NCBI GenBank assembly: GCA_002700285.1
Contig: PACT01000029.1
Coordinates: forward strand, 22,519 to 76,338
Length of the DNA stretch: 53,820 nt
DNA from: Crocinitomicaceae bacterium
GTDB lineage: Bacteria > Bacteroidota > Bacteroidia > Flavobacteriales_D > Sanyastnellaceae
Direction of reading: 5' to 3'
Position numbers and translations under genes: made by a program. Under the pieces are notes generated by a model. That model saw only the letters and a program-made list of their open reading frames with translations, had not been told where the DNA came from and searched no databases. Below, one piece after another: positions 43,484 through 53,164 of the stretch (position 1 is the first letter of the stretch; each line of letters starts with the position of its first letter).

Positions 43484-45481
43484 TTACTCCTCAGTTGGAA
43501 CGTAATCAAAACGTATGATTCTAAATACAGTACGTCTATTTACTTGGTGTGCGGCTTCTCTTTCTGACTCAGGGAGTTTGGCAATCTGAGCGTCATCAAT
43601 GATGAGCATTTCTTCACCATGTCCGAAAGGAACTAGTCTGTCACCAGATATGCCTTTATCCAACAAGAAGTTAACACAAGTCTCAGCACGCTTTTGGCTG
43701 AGCTTCTTGTTTGAAGATCCTGTGCCACGACTGTCCGTGTGGGCTTCCAGTTGTATGACTAAATTCTCATTACGTACCAGAAGATCTAAAAGAAATTCAA
43801 GTGAATCTGCAGAATTAACTTCGTCATTAATCAATAACTCAGCACTTGCAGTTGGATACAGTACAAGAGGCATATCGTACTCTTTCTCTAAGACAATTTC
43901 CTTTAAAAAGTATTCTCGAGCAAAAGTGGTAGACTCGGTAAGTCCGATACTTGAGAATCTATCTCCAGTACCAATAAAACCATCGTTTTTAACATCAACA
44001 TCATAAGAGACACCCTCTTCGATTTCTCCATCACAAAGTTCAAGTGAACCATCCTCATTTGAGGTTTCAGAAGAAATCTTTCCTTCAGAACTTTCCAATG
44101 TAATAGACGCGCCGCTAACTGGCATTCCAGTATCGTAGTCATATACATAAGCTCTGTAACAAAATTCCATCGGGGGGAGTCTGAATTCATAGAGATCGTC
44201 CTGCCCTTTACCACCATTGCGATTTGATGAGAAAACACCCGTGTTGGTTTGGCCTTTAAAAATGATACCCAGCTCATCGTTTGAAGAATTGAGTGGATAT
44301 GGCAAGACATCAACATCTGAGAAAGCCATCACTCCCTCACGTTCGTCTGCATAACACAGGTCAAACCCACCTAAACCACCGTGGCCATTCGATGAGAAAT
44401 ACAATGCCCCATTTGCCCTAAAAGACGGGAACATTTCGTCACCAGCTGTATTGATTGATGGACCGAGATTCTGAGGTAAGCCCCATGTGTCATTGTCATC
44501 ATTGAAAGCCGAAAACCAAAGGTCTTTACCGCCAAAGCCTCCCGGCAGATCAGAAGCAAAAACCATGTAATTGTCATCCAAAGACAATGCTGGATGGCCT
44601 ATTTGAGTAGAGTCATCCTGTTCTCTATCGACAAGAAATAGTGGCTGAGAAGCTCCAAAATTGTTTCCTACAACCGGCGCATAATAAATGTCACACGCGA
44701 GGTTTGAACCATCCTGATCGACACATCTTGTGAAGTATATGGTCTTAAATCTCTTGTCAAAAGAAGCGGAACCTTCGTTGTCATCTGAGCATAGATTAGA
44801 AAGTGGTTCAGGTGTTTTCCAATCTCCTTTCTTATCTTGAGTTGTCGTGAACAAATCCATATATCTTTCTCCAGTTATGGGATCTTCACCAGATCCTGTA
44901 GACCCCAACCTTGAAGATGCAAAAACGAGTACATTCGATTTTTTTGAAGCATAGACTGGGGCAAAATCATACGACGGTGAATTCACAATGATCATCGGCT
45001 CAACAATAAAACGACTCGGCGGCTCTTCCATCGCAATTGCGGCGATGTCTGCCGCTTCAATTCTAGCGTCTGCGAGGGATCTGTCACCATTCTCACCAAA
45101 CTTTTCGTACCACTCCATCGCGGTGTAATAATCTTCTTGGTCACGAAGTGCATCACCATAAAGAAGATAAATTCTTGGATTCGTTTTTGCGTAACGTAAG
45201 CCCAAAGCTTTGTCATACCACTCCGTAGCACCACGAGGGTCGTGCATCAAACGAAAACATTCTCCAGCTTGGAAAGCACAATATGCTTTCAGCATCAAAT
45301 CTGATTTGACTTTTGCGTAGGCAGCGACATAGTCACTTGACGCTTCAAAATAGCCACGTCTGTTAAAAGCGATATCAGCTTCTTCATGTAGCTCTTGAGC
45401 GAAGTTTCCGCTCAAAGCGCCAAATAAAAAGACAAAAGACACAACAAAACGTGTGATCATTACTTGCAGGTAACTTTGCAT
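43484..45481 (-). CDS. OmpA-family protein with TPR, PD40 and CNA-B-like domains (PorE-like architecture)
   Basis: 665 residues. Signal peptide (FVVSFVFLFGALSGNFAQ), tetratricopeptide-like repeats (about 35-140), WD40/PD40-type propeller repeats (about 170-420: YDFAPVYASKKSNVLVFAS, HPALSLDDNYMVFAS, EMFPSFRANGALYFSSNG), a carboxypeptidase-regulatory/CNA-B-like domain (AYVYDYDTGMPVSGASITL) and a C-terminal OmpA peptidoglycan-binding domain (EAHTDSRGTGSSNKKLSQKR). This domain order is that of PorE, an envelope component linked to T9SS, but no lipobox cysteine is present. Many paralogues share the layout, so a T9SS role is only possible. An alternative start is the ATG at 45460. A TACTTTCG box lies at 45510-45517. 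Confidence 0.87.
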   Translation of the reverse strand: MQSYLQVMITRFVVSFVFLFGALSGNFAQELHEEADIAFNRRGYFEASSDYVAAYAKVKSDLMLKAYCAFQAGECFRLMHDPRGATEWYDKALGLRYAKTNPRIYLLYGDALRDQEDYYTAMEWYEKFGENGDRSLADARIEAADIAAIAMEEPPSRFIVEPMIIVNSPSYDFAPVYASKKSNVLVFASSRLGSTGSGEDPITGERYMDLFTTTQDKKGDWKTPEPLSNLCSDDNEGSASFDKRFKTIYFTRCVDQDGSNLACDIYYAPVVGNNFGASQPLFLVDREQDDSTQIGHPALSLDDNYMVFASDLPGGFGGKDLWFSAFNDDNDTWGLPQNLGPSINTAGDEMFPSFRANGALYFSSNGHGGLGGFDLCYADEREGVMAFSDVDVLPYPLNSSNDELGIIFKGQTNTGVFSSNRNGGKGQDDLYEFRLPPMEFCYRAYVYDYDTGMPVSGASITLESSEGKISSETSNEDGSLELCDGEIEEGVSYDVDVKNDGFIGTGDRFSSIGLTESTTFAREYFLKEIVLEKEYDMPLVLYPTASAELLINDEVNSADSLEFLLDLLVRNENLVIQLEAHTDSRGTGSSNKKLSQKRAETCVNFLLDKGISGDRLVPFGHGEEMLIIDDAQIAKLPESEREAAHQVNRRTVFRIIRFDYVPTEE

Positions 45482-45509
45482 TCTAATTTATTCTAAGATT
45501 TCTAAGGTT

Positions 45510-45517
45510 CGAAAGTA
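45510..45517 (-). promoter_or_regulatory. -7-like box TACTTTCG of the OmpA-family gene
   Basis: One mismatch to TAnnTTTG on the minus strand, 28 bases before the ATG at 45481. The same variant precedes the MORN-repeat gene at 15234. Confidence 0.35.
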
Positions 45518-45599
45518 CTGAAAAAGGAGCATTGAATTGCGAGAATTTTCACAATACCATAACAACTCAATGTCAACTGCCATCTTAAAAGTCGAAAAA

Positions 45600-47786
45600 T
45601 CAGCGCGTAAACAACAACTCCTGGAATTTAGGCAGAGGCCATAACTCATTGTCTATCAGGCCTTCAAGCTGCGTACATATGTCTCCTAGCTCTTCTATGA
45701 GAGGCATAACTACATGAGCATATCCATCTGCAATTTTATGCGGATTTTTTCTGCCATTGACCTCAACTTTATTTTCTTTTAGGTTTGACAAAGTCTCATA
45801 TAGTTCGTTGACCAGATTCGAGGTTTTTTCGAGAATGTCACGTTGAGGAACGGTCATCTTGTTGCCTTTTTTACCGAAAACCTCTTCAACCCCAATGATA
45901 TTTTCAAGAAGAAAGTTTTGGTATGAAATCGCAGCTGGAAGGATCGTGTTGCGCGCCATATCAATTAAGATGTTCGCTTCAATCTGACGATGCATCACAT
46001 ATTTTTCGTACTCTACTTCTTGCCTTGCTTCCATCTCTGCTGGATGAAGAACTTTCATTTGATCAAATAGATCGATGACTTCTTTCCTCCCCCAAACAGT
46101 TAATGCTTCGGGTGTTGTTTTTAAATTAGACAAGCCTCGCTTCTTTGCTTCTTTTAACCAGTCATCTCCATAGCCATTGCCTTCAAATCGGATGTTTTTA
46201 CTCTGTGTAATAAGCAATTGTAGCTCTTTTAAAATGGACTCGTCTTTTCCGACACCTTTGCTTATTCTTTGATCGACTGACACTTTAAACTTCTCAAGTT
46301 GTTCTGCAACAATTGTATTTAATACAGTCATCGGCAACGCACAATTGGCAGAAGATCCCACCGCTCTTAACTCAAATTTATTTCCCGTAAAAGCAAATGG
46401 TGAGGTTCTGTTCCGATCCGTATTGTCGAGCAATGCTTCTGGAATCCTTCCTATTTCTAACTTGAGTGCTGTTTTGTCAGCAGGCGTTAATTTCCCGTGC
46501 TTGATGTTCACCTCTAAATCATCGAGCAATTGACTTAACTGAGAGCCTATGAAAGCAGAAATGATTGCAGGAGGTGCTTCTTGTGCACCCAAACGATGAT
46601 CATTTCCAACGCCAGCAAAACTTGCCCTTACAATGTCTGCATGTGTATGGAGCGCTGCGAGTGTGTTTACAAAAAAGGTCAAGAATCGCATATTCGATTT
46701 GGGATTCTTCCCAGGCTGCAAAAGATTCACGCCAGTATTCGTACCCAAGGACCAGTTGTTATGTTTGCCGGATCCATTCAGACCACCGAAAGGCTTTTCA
46801 TGGAGCATCACTCGGAAATCATGACGTTGTGCAACAACCTCAAGAAGTTCCATTAACAGCAGATTATGGTCATTTGCAAGGTTTGCCTCTTCATACACAG
46901 GTGCAAGTTCGAATTGATTGGGTGCGACCTCGTTGTGTCTTGTTGTGACGGGGATTCCCAGAAGATGAGCTTCAAGTTCAAAGTCCTTCATAAAGGCACT
47001 AATTCTTTGAGGAATAGATCCAAAGTAGTGGTCATCTAATTGCTGGCCCTTTGCAGGCTGTGCGCCAAATAAGGCACGCCCTGTCATCGATAGATCTTGT
47101 CGCGCAGCAAACAATGCTTTGTCAACTAAAAAATACTCTTGCTCCCATCCCAAGGAAGCATTCACTTTTGTAATGTTTTTGTCAAAATACTGGCAAACAG
47201 ATGTGGCTGCATTGTCGACCGCAGAAAGCGCCTTTAACAGCGGTGTTTTGTTATCGAGCGCGAAACCCGTGTAACTAATGAAAATAGTAGGAATACATAA
47301 CGTCTCTCCCCACACAAATGCCGGAGATGTTGGATCCCAAAGCGTGTAACCCCGCGCCTCGAACGTATTTCTAATTCCCCCACTCGGAAATGACGATGCA
47401 TCTGGTTCTTGTTGAACCAAAAGAGACCCATCAAATTTTTCAATTGCACGTCCATCACCGGTGGGCGCGATGAAACTGTCATGCTTTTCTGCTGTCGTTC
47501 CAGTTAAGGGTTGAAACCAGTGTGTATAATGTGTAGCGCCACGTGAAATAGCCCACTCTTTCATTGCTGAAGCGGTTTGATCCGCAACCTTCCTGTCTAC
47601 AGGAGTACCATCTTCCATTGCCCTTAATATCCCTTCATAGGCCTCATCAGGAAGGTAGGAACGCATGACAAACTTGTTGAACACATTCTCTCCGTAATAG
47701 GTGGAAATTTTATTATCAGGACGTTTGGGAAGTTTCGGCTTGCGATCAAGCACATCGTGCATGACCTGTTGGCGATTGAGGCTCAT
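45600..47786 (-). CDS. glnN: Glutamine synthetase, type III
   Basis: ATP-dependent assimilation of ammonia into glutamine. 728 residues, the size of the large GSIII class common in Bacteroidota, and far longer than GSI or GSII. Seen: WFQPLTGTTAEKHDSF, GWEQEYFLVD (glutamate-site metal ligands), TTRHNEVAPNQFELAPVYE, HEKPFGGLNGSGKHNNWSLG (ATP/metal site) and NTDRNRTSPFAFTGNKFELR. The ATG at 47786 matches family starts. A probable nitrogen-responsive gene, but no regulator or PII gene lies nearby. The symbol glnA is also used for this class. Confidence 0.97.
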   Translation of the reverse strand: MSLNRQQVMHDVLDRKPKLPKRPDNKISTYYGENVFNKFVMRSYLPDEAYEGILRAMEDGTPVDRKVADQTASAMKEWAISRGATHYTHWFQPLTGTTAEKHDSFIAPTGDGRAIEKFDGSLLVQQEPDASSFPSGGIRNTFEARGYTLWDPTSPAFVWGETLCIPTIFISYTGFALDNKTPLLKALSAVDNAATSVCQYFDKNITKVNASLGWEQEYFLVDKALFAARQDLSMTGRALFGAQPAKGQQLDDHYFGSIPQRISAFMKDFELEAHLLGIPVTTRHNEVAPNQFELAPVYEEANLANDHNLLLMELLEVVAQRHDFRVMLHEKPFGGLNGSGKHNNWSLGTNTGVNLLQPGKNPKSNMRFLTFFVNTLAALHTHADIVRASFAGVGNDHRLGAQEAPPAIISAFIGSQLSQLLDDLEVNIKHGKLTPADKTALKLEIGRIPEALLDNTDRNRTSPFAFTGNKFELRAVGSSANCALPMTVLNTIVAEQLEKFKVSVDQRISKGVGKDESILKELQLLITQSKNIRFEGNGYGDDWLKEAKKRGLSNLKTTPEALTVWGRKEVIDLFDQMKVLHPAEMEARQEVEYEKYVMHRQIEANILIDMARNTILPAAISYQNFLLENIIGVEEVFGKKGNKMTVPQRDILEKTSNLVNELYETLSNLKENKVEVNGRKNPHKIADGYAHVVMPLIEELGDICTQLEGLIDNELWPLPKFQELLFTR

Positions 47787-47889
47787 CTAAAAATGTTTAA
47801 AGCGTGTAGAATTGAAATCTATAAAAACAATTCACAAATTTAAACCAATAAAGAAGGTGCTAATTAAAAAAGAGCTTAAAAGTAATTCA

Positions 47890-47911
47890 CACCCCCTCAA
47901 CAACGGGGGTG
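47890..47911 (-). terminator. GC-rich hairpin after the PNGase F-like gene
   Basis: A CACCCCC / GGGGGTG stem of 7 bp with an 8-base loop, about 40 bases after the stop at 47950. Only a weak T-rich tract follows on the minus strand, so termination is possible but not clear. Confidence 0.5.
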
Positions 47912-47949
47912 ATAACTTAATATTCTTATTTTCTCAACAAAGCCCCCCT

Positions 47950-50900
47950 CTATTCCCGAATAACCCAACTAATTATTCTGTTTTCACGATCGTAAACCTC
48001 TAAACTGTACATCCCCACCGCATAGTCAGACATGTCAAAAGACAAAAGCATCCCATTTGACGGTCTAAAAGTACCCGACTGAAGCTCTTTTGCCATTGCA
48101 TTTCTCAGAACCCATTTCACTTCAGAATCGAATCCTTCAAGTCTTGCACGAACAGATCCCTGAGCTGGATTTGGAAAGACTGTGACTTCGGCAGTGTCGA
48201 AAACAGGAACCAGATCCTCAACGTCTGAAATCAAATTTGTTTCGAAACGAAATGCCTGTGATATTGACTTGCCAAAATCGTCCTCAAGCGTGGCGAAATT
48301 TCCGCCAGCCACTTTTTTAAATCTGACATATCCGCTGCCGTCACTGTTTGCCCAGAACGACAATCCATCGTCACCATAGTCAAGAACTGTAAATCTGTAA
48401 CATCCAGAATTGAGTTCGATGGTGTCACGGTATATTGTATTTGCCTCGGTATACCCCCGTTCCCAAATGACATTTTGATTCCGATCTGTGAGTTCGACCG
48501 TCGTTTCATAGGGGGCGTTGTTTGTTTTGGTCCAAACGATAATTCTGTTGTCATCTAAGTCATTGTAAGCCCATGTCGGTGGACGGCGAAATAAAGTATG
48601 AGCCGTTCCATTTGAGGGCTCCTGATCGTCGTCCAACACCAAATCCACTGATACTTGAAACGCCATGAGGTACTCATCATCTCCCTGAGTATAAGCAACA
48701 TCATCATAAGGCAGACTGACTTGAACTGATTCTAAAAACTGAAGGGGAACTTCAGGAATGTACTCATATGTCTGAGGCTCCTCTCCAGCAACACCATAAG
48801 TAAAGAGGCATTGCTCAAGTGGCTCGGAACCATTATTTCTAATCAATACAACTGGATTTTCACATACAGGATTCCATCTTGAAAGTACTTTACGATCGTT
48901 GGGGGAGAGAATATCCATGAGTTCTACATCGTGAGACATATTGGGTGCTGAATAAGAAATGATTTGACCTTCCATTCGGTAATTCCCAAATGGATCATCT
49001 GTGACATCATATTCAACTTCAAACGTACTCTGCCCCACAACCCATGGCGTAAGTTCAAAATGTTGTGTGGCTACAGGAGCACCCGGACACCACGCAGCAC
49101 GATCATAAATCCAAGTTCCGCCTTGAGGATAAAGAGGGTTGTCAGCACATTCCTGCATAATTTCCCAACTCCAATGCTCGGTAGAATCGACAAGAACGCT
49201 GTGGGTATTATAACAGAATTCTCCACAATTATTTCCTTGACCAAAACCATGGCCACTCGCCCTAGTGACAAGTCTGAACATTTCTTCATTTGGCGCGACG
49301 GTATATTGATGACTTTGAACATTGTCATTCCATGAATTTAGATAATACGTCCCATTCCAAAAGGCCTCGACGTTGATCACATCTCTCGGTGGAGTCCCTT
49401 CAATAAACGCGAATTTCAAGTCCAGAAGTTCTTGCCAGTTTCCACATTCAAGCTCTACGCTGTCTCTTAAAAGCGGCAAATAATCTGTCACATCATATAT
49501 CCAAGTCCACCCATCATTTCCCAAAGAGAGATTGATGCCATATGGCGTAATATATCTTCCCAATTCGACCCTGTCGATCACCTCAAAAGGGACACCGAAA
49601 TAATTAAGCTCAACATTTGTGTACACCACTGACTCTCCTTCAATCGCATAAGTCGTAAGTGTATCACCCAACGCATTGTAGGTCACCTGAAGAAGATCAT
49701 GGGGCCATCCATATGCAATATCTAACCATTCAACATCGTTCCCGGCGACACTCCAAGTACTCACACTTACAGGCGGTATCGGCTGGGCATAAGTGTGTGT
49801 CACAAATTCCGATGTACTCTCAAATGCATCTTCATCCCCTTGTGTAAATTGTAAGGCAGGCTTGAGCGATCCTGCATCGCCACCTGGAACTTCAGGGTTC
49901 AAGAACAGATCTTTTGCGCGATACTTCACCCTGCCGGCATTGCCGAAGCAATACCCACCATAAGGGGAATTGTTTTCGGAATCCTCAAACGCACCATTCA
50001 CACCATCAAAATTAAAAACGGCCGCCAAATTTGAAAGTTGGGGGTGGTTTTGCACATCAGAAAAATACATCCAGTCAGAGATTTCCTCCTCTGTGAGTGC
50101 CACACGCCATATTCTGAAATCATCGACCCCACCTCTGTAGCTGTTATTGCCATTAAAAGCTGCGCCTAAAAACATTTCTGAAATATCTCCAAACGTATTA
50201 TCCTTGTCTATTCCTTCATGCCAAACTTCGCCATTTCTGTAAATCCTCATGATACCCGTTTCAGCATTTTTTGTGAACGCCCAGTGTGACCATGATCCCT
50301 CAAACTCATCCTCATTAGATAACTTATCTATTCTGTCGTACCCGCCATCATACCCCGCATCCCAATAGATTCTAGAGTTGCTCCAAGGCATGTGCACATT
50401 CACCTCTCTTTGATTATTTGAATTGACACCCTCAAATATTGTTGTGTTTGCGGGCAACCAATCCGAATCTCCATTAAGCCAGCACTCTAATGTCACTTCA
50501 GAGGAAATCTCACTTAAAGAATCCACAGCAACCTCCATTTTATCTCCGCCATCAAATTCAATATACCCACCCATCGAATGGTACAAGACAACATTTCCCG
50601 GAGACGTAACCGCATCACAAACATCGCCCACAAGCCCCTCAAAAGACATGCTCACACTCAAATCAGAGATTCCATCAAAAACAAGTACTTCACTCAAATC
50701 CATGATTAACATTCCTGAAGCATTGGTTGGGAATTCATAGACAGTCATCCAGTCATTGTCAGACCACCGACATTCCAGCGTCAACAAATCAGCCTCAATC
50801 ATCCCCACAGGCAATGAGATTCTCCGAATGCTTACGTCGGTCTCTACACCCATTTCGATTAATTCTTCAGCAGACCAAACCATTTCAACCCGCTTGCCTT

Positions 50901-51435
50901 CAGAACTTGACACAAACAGCTCAGAAGAAACCGCACCATTTAAAACACTGGTTGTGAACGGACCCACTTCACTTAGAACAGTTCGAGAATATTCCGTCAA
51001 TACCGTATCAAAAGGCACACCTTCCGAAGGCATAAAAACAAGAGAATCTATGTCGAAATCCAAGTTATTAATGCGATACAATGGGTGCGTCAAATTCGCT
51101 GAATCCAGCAACCCCGTATGGTCAAACAGGTAGTTATAGGAGAGGTAATCCCACTCTCCACATGCATACCCCAAACCTCCTGCTGTTCCTTGATCGAAAC
51201 ACTTGAGCTTGTGGTACATCAACACTTTTCGATAGTCCTCACCATTGTCCGACGCCGGGAAATCAAACCACCTTCTACCAGGACTGTCATAGTTTGTCTC
51301 AGGATTGTTTTGTGCTTCCCAGGTGTAGGTAGAAACCCATGTGGTATCACCTTGTGCAGTTGCCCATGTCGGAATCAGCTCGAGAACAAATAAAACAACA
51401 CTAAGAGCAATGATGAAGTGCAATTGATTTTTCAT
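47950..51435 (-). CDS. Secreted PNGase F-like/LamG protein with T9SS sorting domain
   Basis: 1161 residues. The signal peptide spans 1-28. The first globular region holds RKVLMYHKLKC and ACGEWDYLSY (about 69-100), resembling the N-terminal half of peptide-N-glycosidase F-type proteins. A LamG domain covers about 290-455. A further region contains ASGHGFGQGNNCGEFCYNTH and PQGGTWIYDRAAWCPG, like the C-terminal half of PNGase F. The T9SS sorting domain is at the end (VTVFPNPAQG, VGMYSLEVYD, ISWVIRE). It might release N-glycans from, or bind, glycoproteins outside the cell. That is inferred; the PNGase F catalytic residues were not mapped. It lies ten bases after the aminotransferase gene. Confidence 0.72.
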   Translation of the reverse strand: MKNQLHFIIALSVVLFVLELIPTWATAQGDTTWVSTYTWEAQNNPETNYDSPGRRWFDFPASDNGEDYRKVLMYHKLKCFDQGTAGGLGYACGEWDYLSYNYLFDHTGLLDSANLTHPLYRINNLDFDIDSLVFMPSEGVPFDTVLTEYSRTVLSEVGPFTTSVLNGAVSSELFVSSSEGKRVEMVWSAEELIEMGVETDVSIRRISLPVGMIEADLLTLECRWSDNDWMTVYEFPTNASGMLIMDLSEVLVFDGISDLSVSMSFEGLVGDVCDAVTSPGNVVLYHSMGGYIEFDGGDKMEVAVDSLSEISSEVTLECWLNGDSDWLPANTTIFEGVNSNNQREVNVHMPWSNSRIYWDAGYDGGYDRIDKLSNEDEFEGSWSHWAFTKNAETGIMRIYRNGEVWHEGIDKDNTFGDISEMFLGAAFNGNNSYRGGVDDFRIWRVALTEEEISDWMYFSDVQNHPQLSNLAAVFNFDGVNGAFEDSENNSPYGGYCFGNAGRVKYRAKDLFLNPEVPGGDAGSLKPALQFTQGDEDAFESTSEFVTHTYAQPIPPVSVSTWSVAGNDVEWLDIAYGWPHDLLQVTYNALGDTLTTYAIEGESVVYTNVELNYFGVPFEVIDRVELGRYITPYGINLSLGNDGWTWIYDVTDYLPLLRDSVELECGNWQELLDLKFAFIEGTPPRDVINVEAFWNGTYYLNSWNDNVQSHQYTVAPNEEMFRLVTRASGHGFGQGNNCGEFCYNTHSVLVDSTEHWSWEIMQECADNPLYPQGGTWIYDRAAWCPGAPVATQHFELTPWVVGQSTFEVEYDVTDDPFGNYRMEGQIISYSAPNMSHDVELMDILSPNDRKVLSRWNPVCENPVVLIRNNGSEPLEQCLFTYGVAGEEPQTYEYIPEVPLQFLESVQVSLPYDDVAYTQGDDEYLMAFQVSVDLVLDDDQEPSNGTAHTLFRRPPTWAYNDLDDNRIIVWTKTNNAPYETTVELTDRNQNVIWERGYTEANTIYRDTIELNSGCYRFTVLDYGDDGLSFWANSDGSGYVRFKKVAGGNFATLEDDFGKSISQAFRFETNLISDVEDLVPVFDTAEVTVFPNPAQGSVRARLEGFDSEVKWVLRNAMAKELQSGTFRPSNGMLLSFDMSDYAVGMYSLEVYDRENRIISWVIRE

Positions 51436-51445
51436 TTGAATATAG

Positions 51446-52645
51446 TTAGAATGTTCTACCAGGATAAATTTCTAGCGCCCTTCGAATGCAGGCGATTGCC
51501 TTCTCAAGAACGGGAATATCTAAGACATATGCCAAACGCACTTCATCTTCACCTGCCCCAGGTGTTGAATAGAAGCCCGAAGCTGGCGCCATCATCACGG
51601 TATCGCCATCAAGATCAAACTCCTCCAGCATCCACTGACAGAATTTATCACCACTGTCAATGGGAAGTCTACAAATTGCATAAAATGCACCTCCAGGCTC
51701 TGGACACAAAACGTGTGGAATTTCATTTAATCCTTTGATCAAAAAATTTCTTCTGGCGACATATCTGCTTCTCACGTCTTCAAAGTATGAGTCAGGGCTA
51801 AGAAGCGCCGCTTCAGAAGCAATTTGACCTAGCGTGGGCGGTGAAAGACGGGCCATCGCAAACTTCATTACAGCCGCACGCAATGGCTCATTCTTTGTCA
51901 CCAACGCACCCACTCGGGCACCACACATACTGAATCTCTTCGATACAGAATCAATCATGATTGCATTCTGTTCTAGACCTTTTAAATTCATCACCGACCC
52001 CGCTATTTTATCTCCATAACAAAACTCTCGGTAGACCTCATCTGCCATCAAGTACAAATCGTGCTTCAAGCATAACTTTGCGAGTTCATCTATGGCTTCT
52101 GGCGCGTATACCTTGCCTGTAGGGTTTCCTGGATTGCAAATTAATATTGCCTTGGTTTTCGATGTAATGACCCCTTCAAAGTCTTCCATCTGAGGAAGGG
52201 AAAAACCGTCCTCTATGACCGCTCTTACTGGCACGACTTTCAACCCCGCCATATGCGCAAAACTGTTATAGTTCGCATAAAATGGTTCTGGAATAATGAC
52301 CTCATCTCCGGGATCCATCGATGACATAAGTCCAAATATTAGCGCTTCAGACCCGCCGGTAGTAATAATCACATCCTCTGTATTGACATCTACGCCACCC
52401 CGCCTGTAGTAGGCAGCAAGGTTTTTGCGATAAGATTCATACCCCTCACTCGGACTATATTCTATGACCGTCCTAGGGTCTTCCTTTAACGCCTTGAAAG
52501 AGACTTCTGGAGAGTCAATGTCCGGTTGACCGATATTGAGATGAATGATCCGCTTACCTTCCTTTTGTGCTGACACAGCATAGGGCATCAACTTACGAAT
52601 GGGACTGCTGGGCATCGCTTGCCCGACTTTGGATATTTTCGGCAT
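51446..52645 (-). CDS. Pyridoxal-phosphate aminotransferase, class I/II (aspartate aminotransferase-like)
   Basis: 399 residues. Seen: IIHLNIGQPDIDSPE, the cofactor region ITTGGSEALIFGL, NPGNPTGKVY, the aspartate and tyrosine of LMADEVYREF, the Schiff-base lysine in IDSVSKRFSMCGARVG, and an arginine substrate site near the C-terminus (EDEVRLAYV). The overall pattern is close to AspC-type aminotransferases; the amino acid used cannot be fixed from sequence. A TATTTTTG box (52668-52675) lies 22 bases before the ATG. The large T9SS protein gene follows after ten bases. Confidence 0.9.
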   Translation of the reverse strand: MPKISKVGQAMPSSPIRKLMPYAVSAQKEGKRIIHLNIGQPDIDSPEVSFKALKEDPRTVIEYSPSEGYESYRKNLAAYYRRGGVDVNTEDVIITTGGSEALIFGLMSSMDPGDEVIIPEPFYANYNSFAHMAGLKVVPVRAVIEDGFSLPQMEDFEGVITSKTKAILICNPGNPTGKVYAPEAIDELAKLCLKHDLYLMADEVYREFCYGDKIAGSVMNLKGLEQNAIMIDSVSKRFSMCGARVGALVTKNEPLRAAVMKFAMARLSPPTLGQIASEAALLSPDSYFEDVRSRYVARRNFLIKGLNEIPHVLCPEPGGAFYAICRLPIDSGDKFCQWMLEEFDLDGDTVMMAPASGFYSTPGAGEDEVRLAYVLDIPVLEKAIACIRRALEIYPGRTF

Positions 52646-52667
52646 AATGTCTAATAAAGTAATCAGA

Positions 52668-52675
52668 CAAAAATA
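52668..52675 (-). promoter_or_regulatory. -7 promoter box TATTTTTG of the aminotransferase gene
   Basis: A TAnnTTTG match on the minus strand, 22 bases before the ATG at 52645, just inside the gap after the GNAT gene. In such an AT-rich gap the match is weak evidence. Confidence 0.4.
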
Positions 52676-52690
52676 CTATGTTTCATCAAT

Positions 52691-53164
52691 TTATAGACGC
52701 CGGTACATCATTTTATGCAATCCGATGTTTGGCACTGTGTACGCTTCACATTCAACCCCTTCTTTGTCAGCGCAAAATGCAAAACCGCATCTCTTATAGA
52801 ATCCCCAGGCGACTTCTCTCGCATCGCACCAAATCACCTCTACGTCTTCCGCTTTTAAAATGTTTACAGCTTCATTGATGATGGCCTCTCCGACGCCATT
52901 CCTCCGCACATGAGCAAGCACGCCCATGGCTCTGAGGCGATACACTTTCTCGCCCTCAAAAAAACCTGAGAACCGATCACATTTCTGTAAAAACAGAGAC
53001 GCTACCCCAACGACTTCCTCACCCATGATGCCCGCCAAATGAATCGCCCCTTCACGCTCGTCAATATCTATTCGCGCGTCTTCTGCGCTTTTCAAGTGTG
53101 GCCAAAGCACGGCATATCTGACCTCCTTAAGCACCTCCCATTGAACAGTCTTTACCCTTGTCAT
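52691..53164 (-). CDS. GNAT-family N-acetyltransferase
   Basis: 157 residues from the ATG at 53164, chosen because it forms an ATGA overlap with the stop of the upstream S4-domain gene; the frame extends further but only inside that gene. The acetyl-CoA-binding motif is RAMGVLAHVRRNGVGEAI (about 80-97), followed by VIWCDAREVAWGFYKRCGF, typical of the GNAT fold. The acceptor substrate is unknown. It is the third gene of a probable dnaX-hslR-GNAT operon. Confidence 0.88.
   Translation of the reverse strand: MTRVKTVQWEVLKEVRYAVLWPHLKSAEDARIDIDEREGAIHLAGIMGEEVVGVASLFLQKCDRFSGFFEGEKVYRLRAMGVLAHVRRNGVGEAIINEAVNILKAEDVEVIWCDAREVAWGFYKRCGFAFCADKEGVECEAYTVPNIGLHKMMYRRL

Noticed and set aside
45470-45477. 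Perfect TAACTTTG box on the plus strand at the start of the OmpA-family gene, possibly driving an antisense or small RNA
   Set aside because: TAnnTTTG is expected about 26 times by chance on both strands of a window this size. No -33 element, terminator or gene is placed to match it.
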